Assembly (NCBI GenBank): GCA_020634515.1
Contig: JACKBL010000010.1
Span: forward strand, 1-64,000
Length of the DNA stretch: 64,000 bases
Direction of reading: 5' to 3'
DNA from: Ardenticatenales bacterium
GTDB lineage: Bacteria > Chloroflexota > Anaerolineae > Promineifilales > Promineifilaceae
Shown here: positions 16,819-25,200 of the stretch, piece by piece
Layout of the letters: every line of letters starts with the position of its first letter
Position numbering within the stretch: the stretch's first letter is position 1
Translations under genes and position numbers: made by a program
Notes under the pieces: generated by a model
Databases searched by the model: none
What the model was told of the DNA's origin: nothing
What the model saw: the letters and a program-made list of their open reading frames with translations, nothing else

Positions 16819-17328
16819 ATGGCAGTCTCGCTACGACCGGCCCGGCCGGCTGACGACGCCTTTTTGCTGGCCCTGTTTGAAGCGGCCCGCCCGGAGTTGG
16901 TCCAGATTGATTTGCCGCCGGCGGAGAAGAAAGCGCTTGTCGTCTGGCAGTTTGAGGCGCAGCGCCAGGATTACGAGCGTCGCTTTCCGGATGCGACCAA
17001 ACAGATCATCCTGCGCCAGGGCAATCCGGTAGGGTTGCTCTGGCGTCACGACTCCGACGCGGAGATTCGGTTGCTTGATATTGCCCTGATGCCGGCAAAC
17101 CGGAATGCCGGCATCGGAACCACGCTTCTAAACAGGCTTAAGCAGCAGGCGGAAAATGCCGGCAAACCCCTACGCTACACCGTACAACAATCCAACCAGG
17201 CAGCTTTACGGCTCTACCTGCGCCGCGGCTTTACGCCCGTCCTGGAAATGGCCGGCCACATCTTGATGGAATGGCAGCCGGCATCAGTAACGCCCAATGA
17301 CACGCCCGTCGCCAGGACAAACACCTGA
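16819..17328 (+). CDS. GNAT-family N-acetyltransferase
   Basis: A 169-residue cytoplasmic protein with the GNAT fold: an N-terminal strand VSLRPARPADDAFLLALFEA, beta4 EIRLLDIALMPANRN, the acetyl-CoA pyrophosphate loop NAGIGTTLLNRLKQQAE (R/Q-x2-G-x-G/A type), and the C-terminal NQAALRLYLRRGFTP motif. It transfers an acetyl group from acetyl-CoA to an amine; the substrate is unknown. It lies between the tail-collar gene and the convergent DUF6916-like gene, a set seen in other genomes. The start is supported by AAGG six bases upstream. The element at 16710-16804 ends 14 bases before the start, so the native promoter has probably been separated from the gene. Confidence 0.88.
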   Translation: MAVSLRPARPADDAFLLALFEAARPELVQIDLPPAEKKALVVWQFEAQRQDYERRFPDATKQIILRQGNPVGLLWRHDSDAEIRLLDIALMPANRNAGIGTTLLNRLKQQAENAGKPLRYTVQQSNQAALRLYLRRGFTPVLEMAGHILMEWQPASVTPNDTPVARTNT

Positions 17329-17346
17329 CACCTCCGGTTATCCCCC

Positions 17347-17679
17347 TCAATTAAACAAAGCTTCATAATAGCGGCTCCGTTCGTCGGCGCCGGTCACGGT
17401 CAGAAAGACAGCCGCCAGTTCGCCCATTACCGGATGCACCAGGCGATACATCCCCTGCCGCAAGGGCGGCTCCGCATCGCCCCGCAAAACGATAAAAAAG
17501 CCTTCCGGGCGCTCCGTAGGCCGCGGCGCCTCCCCAAAACGAGGGGGCGCACCACGCGGGCGTCCGATACCCGTTACCTCCAGCAAGACAGCCGATACAA
17601 AGGCCGTGGGCGCATAATATATTTCAAATACCTCGCCCACATGGGGTAAAAACGTCTCTTTGGTTAACCTGTCTAGCAT
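17347..17679 (-). CDS. DUF6916-like protein
   Basis: A protein of 110 residues starting MLDRLTKETFLPHVGEVFEI. The 30-codon upstream extension of the frame is unlikely because it reaches towards the mobile element at 17736-17878. The LT-x-E-x-F-x2-HVG-x2-F opening and the short beta-rich body ending LAAVFLTVTGADERSRYYEA are what I recall for the DUF6916 family, often encoded with tail-collar proteins. It is convergent with the GNAT gene, with only 18 bases between the stops. The function is unknown, with a possible accessory role to the surface tail-collar protein. Confidence 0.65.
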   Translation of the reverse strand: MLDRLTKETFLPHVGEVFEIYYAPTAFVSAVLLEVTGIGRPRGAPPRFGEAPRPTERPEGFFIVLRGDAEPPLRQGMYRLVHPVMGELAAVFLTVTGADERSRYYEALFN

Positions 17680-17735
17680 CCTGTCCCTCTCACCTGAAAC
17701 CGAGCCGCGCAATACTGGTCCCCGGCCACAACAAC

Positions 17736-17878
17736 GTAACTGCTGAGGAACGGACATTAAAGAAGACAACGAAGTCGTTTCTTTACCGTTCCTTCAAACT
17801 GACGATGCCATTCCGTACTTTATTTCATCGTCAGTCTTAAGCCAGATTGGACCAATTTTAGAGAGCGCTAGTAGTTAC
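17736..17878. mobile_element. MITE-like element, 143 bp, with inverted hairpin cargo
   Basis: Runs from GTAACTGCTGAGG to GCGCTAGTAGTTAC and is flanked by perfect 8-base direct repeats ACAACAAC (17728-17735 and 17879-17886). The internal 90-bp module (17747-17836) is the module of the element at 11038-11205 in opposite orientation relative to the ends. The right arm keeps GCCAGATTGGACCAATTTTAG. It lies about 57 bases upstream of the DUF6916-like gene start. Confidence 0.85.
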
Positions 17879-18064
17879 ACAACAACAATGATAGCAGAAA
17901 TGGTACACGTGAATAGCAACGTGTATTTGTCTTTTGCGCGCCCCATACCGGAAAAGCATCTCCTACCTCGTTTATATAGATGAAACTACCCGAACCGGGC
18001 CAGCGTGAGGCAATGTTTTAGGACCAACCCTCAACTGTCCCCTTGATCATAAAGGAGAATTGCA

Positions 18065-18940
18065 ATGTCCACCAACCGTTTTTCGCGTGTTCTGACTCTC
18101 GTCATCTTTGTTTTTTTACTGGGTATCGGCGCGAGACTGGCGTACGCCGACGAACACATCGAAGCTGTCTGCACACATAATCTGCTAGGAGTGCCCTTCA
18201 CACTCCTCCCCTACGTTTGCGTTGACCATCCGAACCAGCTCATGGGTATTGGAACCAGCACCCCCGAGGCCCGCCTCCACGTTGACCGCCCCATTAGCGT
18301 CTCCTATGACGCGGCGCAGCGAATCACGTTCAGCAATGCCGTCAACTCCATTGCCGCCTATGGCCTACGCGCCACCTCCGCCACGCTCAACAGCAAAGGA
18401 ACCCAGATCGGCATCCGCGGCGAAACCTCGGTGCAGCCCGTCGGACATCCGCAAGAGGGCAGCGCCCTGGGCGACCTGGGTTATGTCAATGGCTGGGTGA
18501 ACAACGGGAACATGATGGGCGTGCAAGGCGTGGGACGGCCACGGAATCTGTCAAACTTCGAGGCCGCCTCCATCTCCCGCGGCCTCGGTGGGCAGTTCAT
18601 CGGCGGTCCCGATCCGAACTTTGTCCTCTCGTTGAACAACGTCGGCACATACTGGGTTGGCGGCGTCTATGGCCGGGTTGAAGGGCGCATTGACAACACG
18701 CCCGCGCGCGGGGCTGTAGCCGGCGTCACGGGCATTGACGAAAACGTAGGCACGGCGCAAAGCTACGCAGGGTATTTCGAGGGTGACGTGCGCGTCAACC
18801 GAGGCTATCTGCAACTGGATGTCGCCACCGGCGCGCCACCGGCCAGTGCGTGCGCGTCGCAGTATGTGGGCCGCATGGTTTTTGAGCCAGGCCCAGACCT
18901 GCTCTGGATTTGCAACGGCGCATCCTGGATTTCCAAATAG
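18065..18940 (+). CDS. Secreted tail-fibre/surface-like protein
   Basis: A 291-residue protein with AAAGGAG eight bases before the start. It has a clear signal peptide (RVLTLVIFVFLLGIGARLAYA, probable cleavage after AYA). The mature part has LMGIGTSTPEARLHVDRPIS, the 'GIGT-x-x-P-x-x-x-LHV' pattern common in tail-fibre and surface-appendage proteins, then a glycine-rich beta region (GGVYGRVEGRIDNTPARGAV, SYAGYFEGDVRVNRGYLQLD) and an ending GRMVFEPGPDLLWICNGASWIS. Repeats such as GVYGR, GVTG and GYFEGDV suggest a beta-helix or trimeric fibre. Extracellular. The function is unknown. A stem-loop follows at 18967-19020. Confidence 0.7.
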   Translation: MSTNRFSRVLTLVIFVFLLGIGARLAYADEHIEAVCTHNLLGVPFTLLPYVCVDHPNQLMGIGTSTPEARLHVDRPISVSYDAAQRITFSNAVNSIAAYGLRATSATLNSKGTQIGIRGETSVQPVGHPQEGSALGDLGYVNGWVNNGNMMGVQGVGRPRNLSNFEAASISRGLGGQFIGGPDPNFVLSLNNVGTYWVGGVYGRVEGRIDNTPARGAVAGVTGIDENVGTAQSYAGYFEGDVRVNRGYLQLDVATGAPPASACASQYVGRMVFEPGPDLLWICNGASWISK

Positions 18941-18966
18941 CTTCTACCATCCAATACGCCATAGGT

Positions 18967-19020
18967 CCGCAAGGCTTAAACGCTGGTACAATGATAGGGT
19001 TGTAGCCATAAGCCTTGCGG
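18967..19020. terminator. Stem-loop after the secreted protein gene
   Basis: A perfect 12-bp inverted repeat, CCGCAAGGCTTA at 18967-18978 with TAAGCCTTGCGG at 19009-19020, followed by CCCTTTTGG. The loop is 30 bases and contains TACAAT, a good -10 hexamer, so it may also carry the promoter of the protease gene at 19059. Confidence 0.55.
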
Positions 19021-19058
19021 CCCTTTTGGCATCCGTTGCCCCCATTTGAGGAAGTGCC

Positions 19059-20774
19059 ATGCGCAAAGGAACAATCATTCTCCTCGCTATGTTCATCGCC
19101 ATGCTGTTGTTGGCAAGTTGGACACGGGCGCTGACGCCCATGCCCGGCGCGGCGGCAGCGCCCCTGGCGGGCACGGGACGGCACATCGCCCTGATCGGCG
19201 CGCCGCCGGCCATTGTCAGCGTGACGCAGCCGTTTGTGGCGGCAGAGGCCTTAAAACCGCTGCGCACCTATAGCGATGCGTTGCCGTATCTCCGTGAAGC
19301 GCCGCCGCCGATTCACAACCAATTCTTCCCTCCGGACACGATTGTACGCCTTTACGAAGTAACAACGGACACGCTGCACGCCGGCCAGGTGCTGGCCCAG
19401 GTAGCCGCCGCCGCCCCGCCGCTTAGCGTCACAACCACGACGGAAAATCTGGCGTGGTTGTCGTATTTGCCCGGTCGTGTCGTCTTGAGCGGGCCTTGTT
19501 CAGAGATTGACGTGGCGGCTGCCAGCTTGCCGGGACTGGCAGAACTGGCGCGATTGCCGTTGCGCGCGGCAACGTTGCCACCCGGCTGCAACGAAATCCG
19601 CCTCTATGTGTCCAGTTTCGTTCCGGTGCGCGACGTTGTGGCCACGATTAACGGCATGGGGGGTATGGTCAGCGCGGGTCCCGATTACCTGATTGTGGGC
19701 GCGGATGAGGAGTACGTGGCGGGCAGTCCGGCGGGACCACAAGAACCGGACGCGCCGCCGCTCTACGCCACGCCCGCTGATTGCGTGGGGAATGGGGTGC
19801 GGGTCGCTTTGTTTGATACGCTGCCCTATGCTATTGGCCCGGCGGATGGGGATGTTGCCGTGTCGATTGCCGGCATCACCGTCACGACTTCTGCTCCTTA
19901 CACACTGCCGGCATCTCTGCCCGAAGGGGCGTACGACGTACCCGCCCATGGCTCCTTCGCCGCCAGCACCGCTCTGGCAGTCGTGCCCGGCGCGGACGTG
20001 CATCTGGTGCGGGTGCTGAACGATACGGGGATTGGGGATTTGTTCACGCTGTTTCAGGCAATGGACGACATGATCACGCAAACGCTGGCGGTGAGTGAGA
20101 CGCTGGCGGGGGCGGTGTTTAACTACAGCCTGGTGATTGAGGCCAGTATGAATGGGGTGACGACGACGGTGGGGATTGGGCAGATGTTGGCGGGGGTGGA
20201 GAATGCCGGCATTCTCCAAATAGCCGCCGCCGGTAACGACTCCGCCTACACCACCGGCCCCCAACCCATGCCCTACCCCGCCGCACACGCACAAGTGCTA
20301 GGCGTCACCGCCACCACCTGGCAAGGCGAACTGGCCTGTTACGCCAACCAGGGAGACGTGGCCCTGCTGGGCGGCGGCATAGCGCGCGACGCGGACGACT
20401 GCCACATTGCGACCATGATCGCCGCCTGCCGCCAGGGTACACACCCGGAGTATTGCGTCACGGGTTGGGACCCGGACGCGGCCTTCACGACAACGCGCTA
20501 CGATTGGGGACTGGGCACGTCGTTTGCCGCGCCAGGGGCGGCAGCGCTGGCGGCTCAGTTGATGGCCTGTACGGAAGCGCCATGGACAATGCCGGCATCT
20601 GTCCGGGCAGATCTGTTGGCGATGGCTGTAGCGGGCGATGACGGGGCGTTGGGGGCGGGGATATTGACGAGTGCGTATAAAATGCCGGCAGGCCTCATCT
20701 ACATCCCCATCCTCCCTAAAAGCGAGGCTTCCCTTGCAGCGGGCGCGACAAGGGAAGCCTCTAGGGAGCCATAA
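19059..20774 (+). CDS. Secreted S8 subtilisin-like protease
   Basis: A 571-residue exported protein with an N-terminal signal (TIILLAMFIAMLLLASWTRA). The subtilase triad is recognisable: Asp253 in GVRVALFDT, His297 in PAHGSFAAS and Ser488 in GTSFAAPGAAALAA. The oxyanion Asn lies in IAAAGNDS. The motifs are divergent from the standard ones: HGSFAAS in place of HGTHVAG, and APG where APH is usual. The first 230 residues (after the signal) probably act as a prodomain. The C-terminal tail SEASLAAGATREASREP is encoded by a DNA hairpin (20724-20761). It follows the tail-fibre-like gene by 118 bases on the same strand. Extracellular serine protease activity is inferred. Processing of the neighbouring surface protein is possible. 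Confidence 0.82.
   Translation: MRKGTIILLAMFIAMLLLASWTRALTPMPGAAAAPLAGTGRHIALIGAPPAIVSVTQPFVAAEALKPLRTYSDALPYLREAPPPIHNQFFPPDTIVRLYEVTTDTLHAGQVLAQVAAAAPPLSVTTTTENLAWLSYLPGRVVLSGPCSEIDVAAASLPGLAELARLPLRAATLPPGCNEIRLYVSSFVPVRDVVATINGMGGMVSAGPDYLIVGADEEYVAGSPAGPQEPDAPPLYATPADCVGNGVRVALFDTLPYAIGPADGDVAVSIAGITVTTSAPYTLPASLPEGAYDVPAHGSFAASTALAVVPGADVHLVRVLNDTGIGDLFTLFQAMDDMITQTLAVSETLAGAVFNYSLVIEASMNGVTTTVGIGQMLAGVENAGILQIAAAGNDSAYTTGPQPMPYPAAHAQVLGVTATTWQGELACYANQGDVALLGGGIARDADDCHIATMIAACRQGTHPEYCVTGWDPDAAFTTTRYDWGLGTSFAAPGAAALAAQLMACTEAPWTMPASVRADLLAMAVAGDDGALGAGILTSAYKMPAGLIYIPILPKSEASLAAGATREASREP
20724..20761. repeat. Perfect 13-bp inverted repeat at the 3' end of the protease gene
   Basis: GAGGCTTCCCTTG (20724-20736) pairs with CAAGGGAAGCCTC (20749-20761) around a 12-base loop. 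It lies inside the last codons of the protease gene and has no T run behind it. It may stabilise the 3' end of the mRNA or be an inserted palindrome that extended the frame. Confidence 0.6.
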
Positions 20775-20987
20775 GCAGGGTAGACCACTAACAGGCGCTA
20801 GTGGGATTTCTACCCTTAGGGGGGAGCCATTGGCATTGTATCTTTTTGCCTTATTTTGTCAAATTTTACTTTCTTTTGCCAATTGACTGACAAATTTAAC
20901 AAAAAGGCTCTTGAGGAACTCAGGGAGTACACCCATACGTGGGGGTGAGGTAGATTGGAGGTCATTCCCCAAAACGGAGTAAAAACG

Positions 20988-21223
20988 ATGCCCGTGTCTA
21001 CCCCAGCCCAAATCAATTTTACCCTGGATATTCCTCAGGTTGATGTTGTTGCCTCCAAACACACCGGGATGGCAAATTCATCATTACGATTGCAGGTCGC
21101 CGCGAAACAACGACGGGAACGTGGTTTGCAACTTCAGTGTCGCCAACCGGCCAAGACAACAGGCAGTTTGTTGGAACGAAAACTACCGAAATCTATTCGT
21201 GCGACCAATGCCGCGGGCTTTGA
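20988..21223 (+). pseudogene. Frameshifted small gene of unknown family
   Basis: ATG 20988 has GGAGT about eight bases upstream and reads MPVSTPAQINFTLDIPQVDV. Around 21070 the coding sense moves to another frame, which continues DGKFIITIAGRRETTTGTWF, then FVGTKTTEIYSCDQCRGL and a stop at 21223. Both halves look protein-like and the CxxC near the end could bind zinc. The continuous frame to 21500 turns into low-quality sequence after the shift. I do not recognise the family. A sequencing error would give the same picture. Confidence 0.45.
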
Positions 21224-22098
21224 GTTATTGGTCACGGCATTAACCCGATATTCAAGTAACAACTCAGGTTTGAATTTACTGTTTTCTCACCGCCGACAAC
21301 CACTTTCAGGCTCATACGCCCGTTGTCCCTCCTCCATCAAGTATAATTGCCAGGCAGCAGCGTTTGCAGGCTTCAGAATGCGCACATATGCCTGTTCGCG
21401 GCGACCAGACCCTGCCTTTTGGGTGAAATTTGTGGATCTTGCCCGGCTCAGGCCGCATATTAGGAAATTCCTCCTATTGAAAACACCTACCAACAATTGA
21501 TATTGTAAGAGTGTTGTTATTTTTAGTCTGCCTTCAAAGGCATAATGGGCGGGAAACGCTTTTTTTCGGATTTCAGGGGTTTGTGCCAACGGTAAGCCAG
21601 GAGATCGCAGCTTTTAGGTGCGTCTCAACCAAGCCTGGGTGTGGATAAGAGTCAAGTCGACGGGTCGTGATATCGAGCGACATTTCCACTGCCAAATTTC
21701 CAAACGACAACTGAATACATGCAGCACCGCGCTAAGGCCATGGCGTTTTGCCTGGGTTGCCACTGTGCCACAGCCTACTCATAAGGGGGAAGAGCTTGTG
21801 GTATGTGTCTGTACGCCGCCAGTTCCTCTTGGAAACTGATGTTCGCGTCGCTGCACGCAGTTTTCACCCGCTTCGTAACCATCCATAAATAAGTTTCCGG
21901 ATGGGAAGTGCGTATTAGATGATTACTTTGATAATGTCACATTCGCATATGCAGAGAAGTTTTCTTCTAAACCCCCAGATATGCCGGTTTCACGAAATTG
22001 ATCTATCTGAGTTACGGGATTGAATTTCTGGATCAGTCACCGCATATGCCATTCTCAAACTCGCTGACGCACTTCGTATTGCAGAACATTTATTAAAT
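21224..22098. other. Long non-coding or degraded region before the PKS cluster
   Basis: About 875 bases in which no frame has a credible start, ribosome site and sequence character. The base composition is more A+T rich than the surroundings and the TGCCGGCA octamer is missing, unlike in the neighbouring genes. It may be a decayed mobile segment at the left boundary of the biosynthetic cluster. Confidence 0.45.
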
Positions 22099-22201
22099 GT
22101 GACTATACAGGTCATCTGCCCAGATTGGACCAATTTGCTCTGGTTGAATCTTATTGATGTCTACAAAATTGGTCCAATCTCTCGGAGACGTGAATAGTTA
22201 C
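22099..22201. mobile_element. 103-bp MITE, left edge of biosynthetic cluster
   Basis: Runs GTGACTATACAGGTCATC to GGAGACGTGAATAGTTAC and is flanked by perfect 8-base direct repeats TATTAAAT (22091-22098 and 22202-22209). The inner arms AGATTGGACCAATTT and AAATTGGTCCAATCT are exact inverted copies. It is nearly identical to, and in the opposite orientation from, the elements at 60280-60382 and 62417-62518. It ends 42 bases before the start of the first PKS gene, so it lies in that gene's promoter region. Ends beginning GTAAC/GTGAC with an 8-base duplication recall IS66-type elements (inference). Confidence 0.92.
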
Positions 22202-22243
22202 TATTAAATTACTTAAAATTCGATAGTCATACAAAGGATAAAT

Positions 22244-25200
22244 ATGGTCAAGGAGAATTCGGAAAGCCAGACCAGCCCCGCGTCGCTGGAGCCGATTGCC
22301 ATCATCGGCATGTCTTGCCGGTATCCTGGAGGCGTCAACAGCCCAGAGGCGTTCTGGCATTTACTTCGGGACGAAGTTGATGCGATTGGTGAAGTACCGG
22401 CAGATCGTTATGACATCGAGCAATATTACGCGCCCGACCGCCAGCCCGGCAAAATCGTCACCCGTGAGGCCGGGTTCCTGTCAGAAGACATCCGCCTGTT
22501 TGATCCCCTGTTTTTCGGCATTGCCCCCCGTGAAGCTATTTACATCGACCCCCAACAGAGATTGTTGCTGGAAGTCGCCTGGGAAGCCCTGGAAAGTGGC
22601 GGCCAGGTGACCCGAAAACTGGCCGGCAGCAAGACCGGTGTCTTTCTTGGCATGTGGGCAACCGAATACAAGGAAAGAATGTATGCGGCCATCGAAGACC
22701 TGACCCTGCACGTCTTGACCGGTAGTTCGCTCTACCCGGCCTCTGGACGCCTTTCCTTTCTCTTTGACTTTCAGGGACCCAGCATGGTGGTCGATACGGC
22801 CTGCTCATCATCGCTGGTCGCCATTCACCTGGCCTGCCAGAGTCTGTGGCAGGGCGAATCAACGATGGCCCTGGCCGGCGGCGTCAACATCATGCTCAAT
22901 CCAGAGCTTTCCATCGCCGAATCCCGTTCTGGCATGTTGTCCCCAGACGCCCGCTGCAAATTTGGGGATGCCGGCGCCAATGGGTATGTGCGCAGCGAGG
23001 GCGCCGGCATTGTCGTCCTGAAACCACTCTCGCAGGCGCAGGCTGACGCTGACCCGATTTTCGCCCTCATCCGCAGCAGCGCCACAAACAACGACGGTCG
23101 CTCTGGAGGCGTTTTGTCAGCGCCAGGTTACGAAGCCCAGGTCACTCTGCTGCGCGAAGCGTACCAGCGTGCCGGCATCTCGCCCGGCGCGGTCGGGTAC
23201 ATGGAGGCCCATGGCACCGGCACCCCTACAGGGGACCCCATTGAAGTTCGGGCGCTAGGCACGGTCCTGGGTGAAAACCGGGCTGCGGACGATCCATGCC
23301 TGATTGGTTCGCTAAAAACAAATATCGGTCACAGTGAACCGGCGTCTGGCGTCGCAAGCGTCATCAAGACCGCCTTGTGCCTGCAGCATCAGGCCATTCC
23401 CGCCAGCCTCCATTTTACGAACCCCAATCCCAACATTCCCTGGTCGGAACTGCCGCTCAAAATGCAGACGGCCTTCAGCCAATGGCCCCAAAATGGACAG
23501 CCTCTTTACGCCGGCGTGAACTCATTCGGTGTCACCGGCACAAATGCGCATGTGGTGATGCAGAGCGCGCCGCCAGATCTGGCAGCAACCGACGCCATTG
23601 ACCCGGCAAACGTCCGCCCGGAACTGATCGTGTTGACAGGGCACACGCCCCAGGCTCTGCACGCCGTCGTGGCGGCGTATCAGGCGTTTTTGCAGCCACA
23701 AGACCGACGCACCCCTCTTCCGGATTTAGCCTACACAACCACTGTCCGCCGCGCGCATCACAACTATCGCGCCGCCTTTGTGGCCCAGACGCCGGCAGAG
23801 CTGAAGCAGCAACTTGCCGCTTTCCTCAGCGACGGAAGACAGCCGTCCTCCGCCGACGAAAGGGACCGCCCGCTGGCGTTCGTCTTTACCGGCATGGGAC
23901 CACAGTGGTGGGGGATGGGGCGCGAACTGCTGCAGACTGAGCCTGTATTTCGGCAGGCGATTATTGAATGTGACGCCCATTTTCAACCGATAGCCGGCTG
24001 GTCGCTCATGAACGCCCTGTTGGACTCAGAGGAAAATTCCCGGATGGCGCGCACCGATGTGGCACAGCCGACGAATTTTGCCCTACAACTTGGCCTGGCG
24101 GCGCTGTGGCAATCGTGGGGTATTAAGCCGGACGCCATCATCGGCCATAGCACAGGGGAAATCGCCGCCGCCGCCGTCTCTGGCATGCTTTCTCTGCCAG
24201 ATGCGCTGCGGGTCGCTTACCATCGCAGTCGGCTGCAACAACTGACGACAGGGGAGGGGAAAATGCTCGCCGTAGGATTGCCGGAAGCGGCGATCCAACC
24301 TTACCTGCAAGGCCACGAAAACCTGGTATCCATCGCCGCCATCAACAGCTTCCAATCAGTTACCCTGGCAGGGGACGCCACGGTGCTGGCAGCGCTGGAG
24401 ACAAAACTGAAGGCGGCAGGGATCTTCGCGCGGTTTCTTTACACGGACGTACCGTATCATAGCCCAAAGATGGACCGCTTGCGGGCGCAATTGCTGGCGG
24501 AACTGCAGGGCATAGAATGCCATCCCGCAACCGTACCCGTTTATACCACTGTGGACGGGAAACGGGCAGAGACGTCCGCCTTTGGGGCCGCCTATTGGTG
24601 GCGGAACGTGCGGCAGCCGGTCCTATTCGCGCAGGCGATCACACAGATGATTGGCGACGGATACCACCATTTCCTGGAAGTCGGCCCACACCCGGTGCTG
24701 GCCATGTCGATCCAGGAATGCCTGCAGGAGGCGCGACAAGCAGGCAGCGTCATACCCTCCCTGCGTCGTCAATATCCAGAACGTCAGTTGATGCTGCAAT
24801 CGTTGGGCGCATTGTTCACGCTCGGCAAAGATGTGGCCTGGGAACGTGTGTGTCCGCGGGGACGTTGCCTGGGCCATCTCCCGCTTTACCCCTGGCAGCG
24901 CTCCTACGTCTGGTATGACCAGGATAGTTCGGGGAAGAACGGCAGCGTCCGCCGGCGCAAGGGGCAGACCCGTTCCCCGGACGCATCTCACCCCCTGCTG
25001 GGTCAGCACATCGCCTCCGCCAGCTTCCCCGGAACACATTTGTGGGAAACGATGCTGCCGGCTGAACCGGTAGCCTATCTCACGGACCATCGCGTCCGCG
25101 GCCTGCCCGTGTTTCCCGCTGCCGCTTACATTGAGATGATGCTGGCGGGCAGCGGCGCGGTTTCCGCTGTCCGCCAGCATACGCTGACGGATATCGTTTT

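Noticed and set aside
20955..21500. 181-codon continuous frame
   Set aside because: Only the first 30 or so residues look coding; the likely coding sense then changes frame, so it is reported as a frameshifted remnant.
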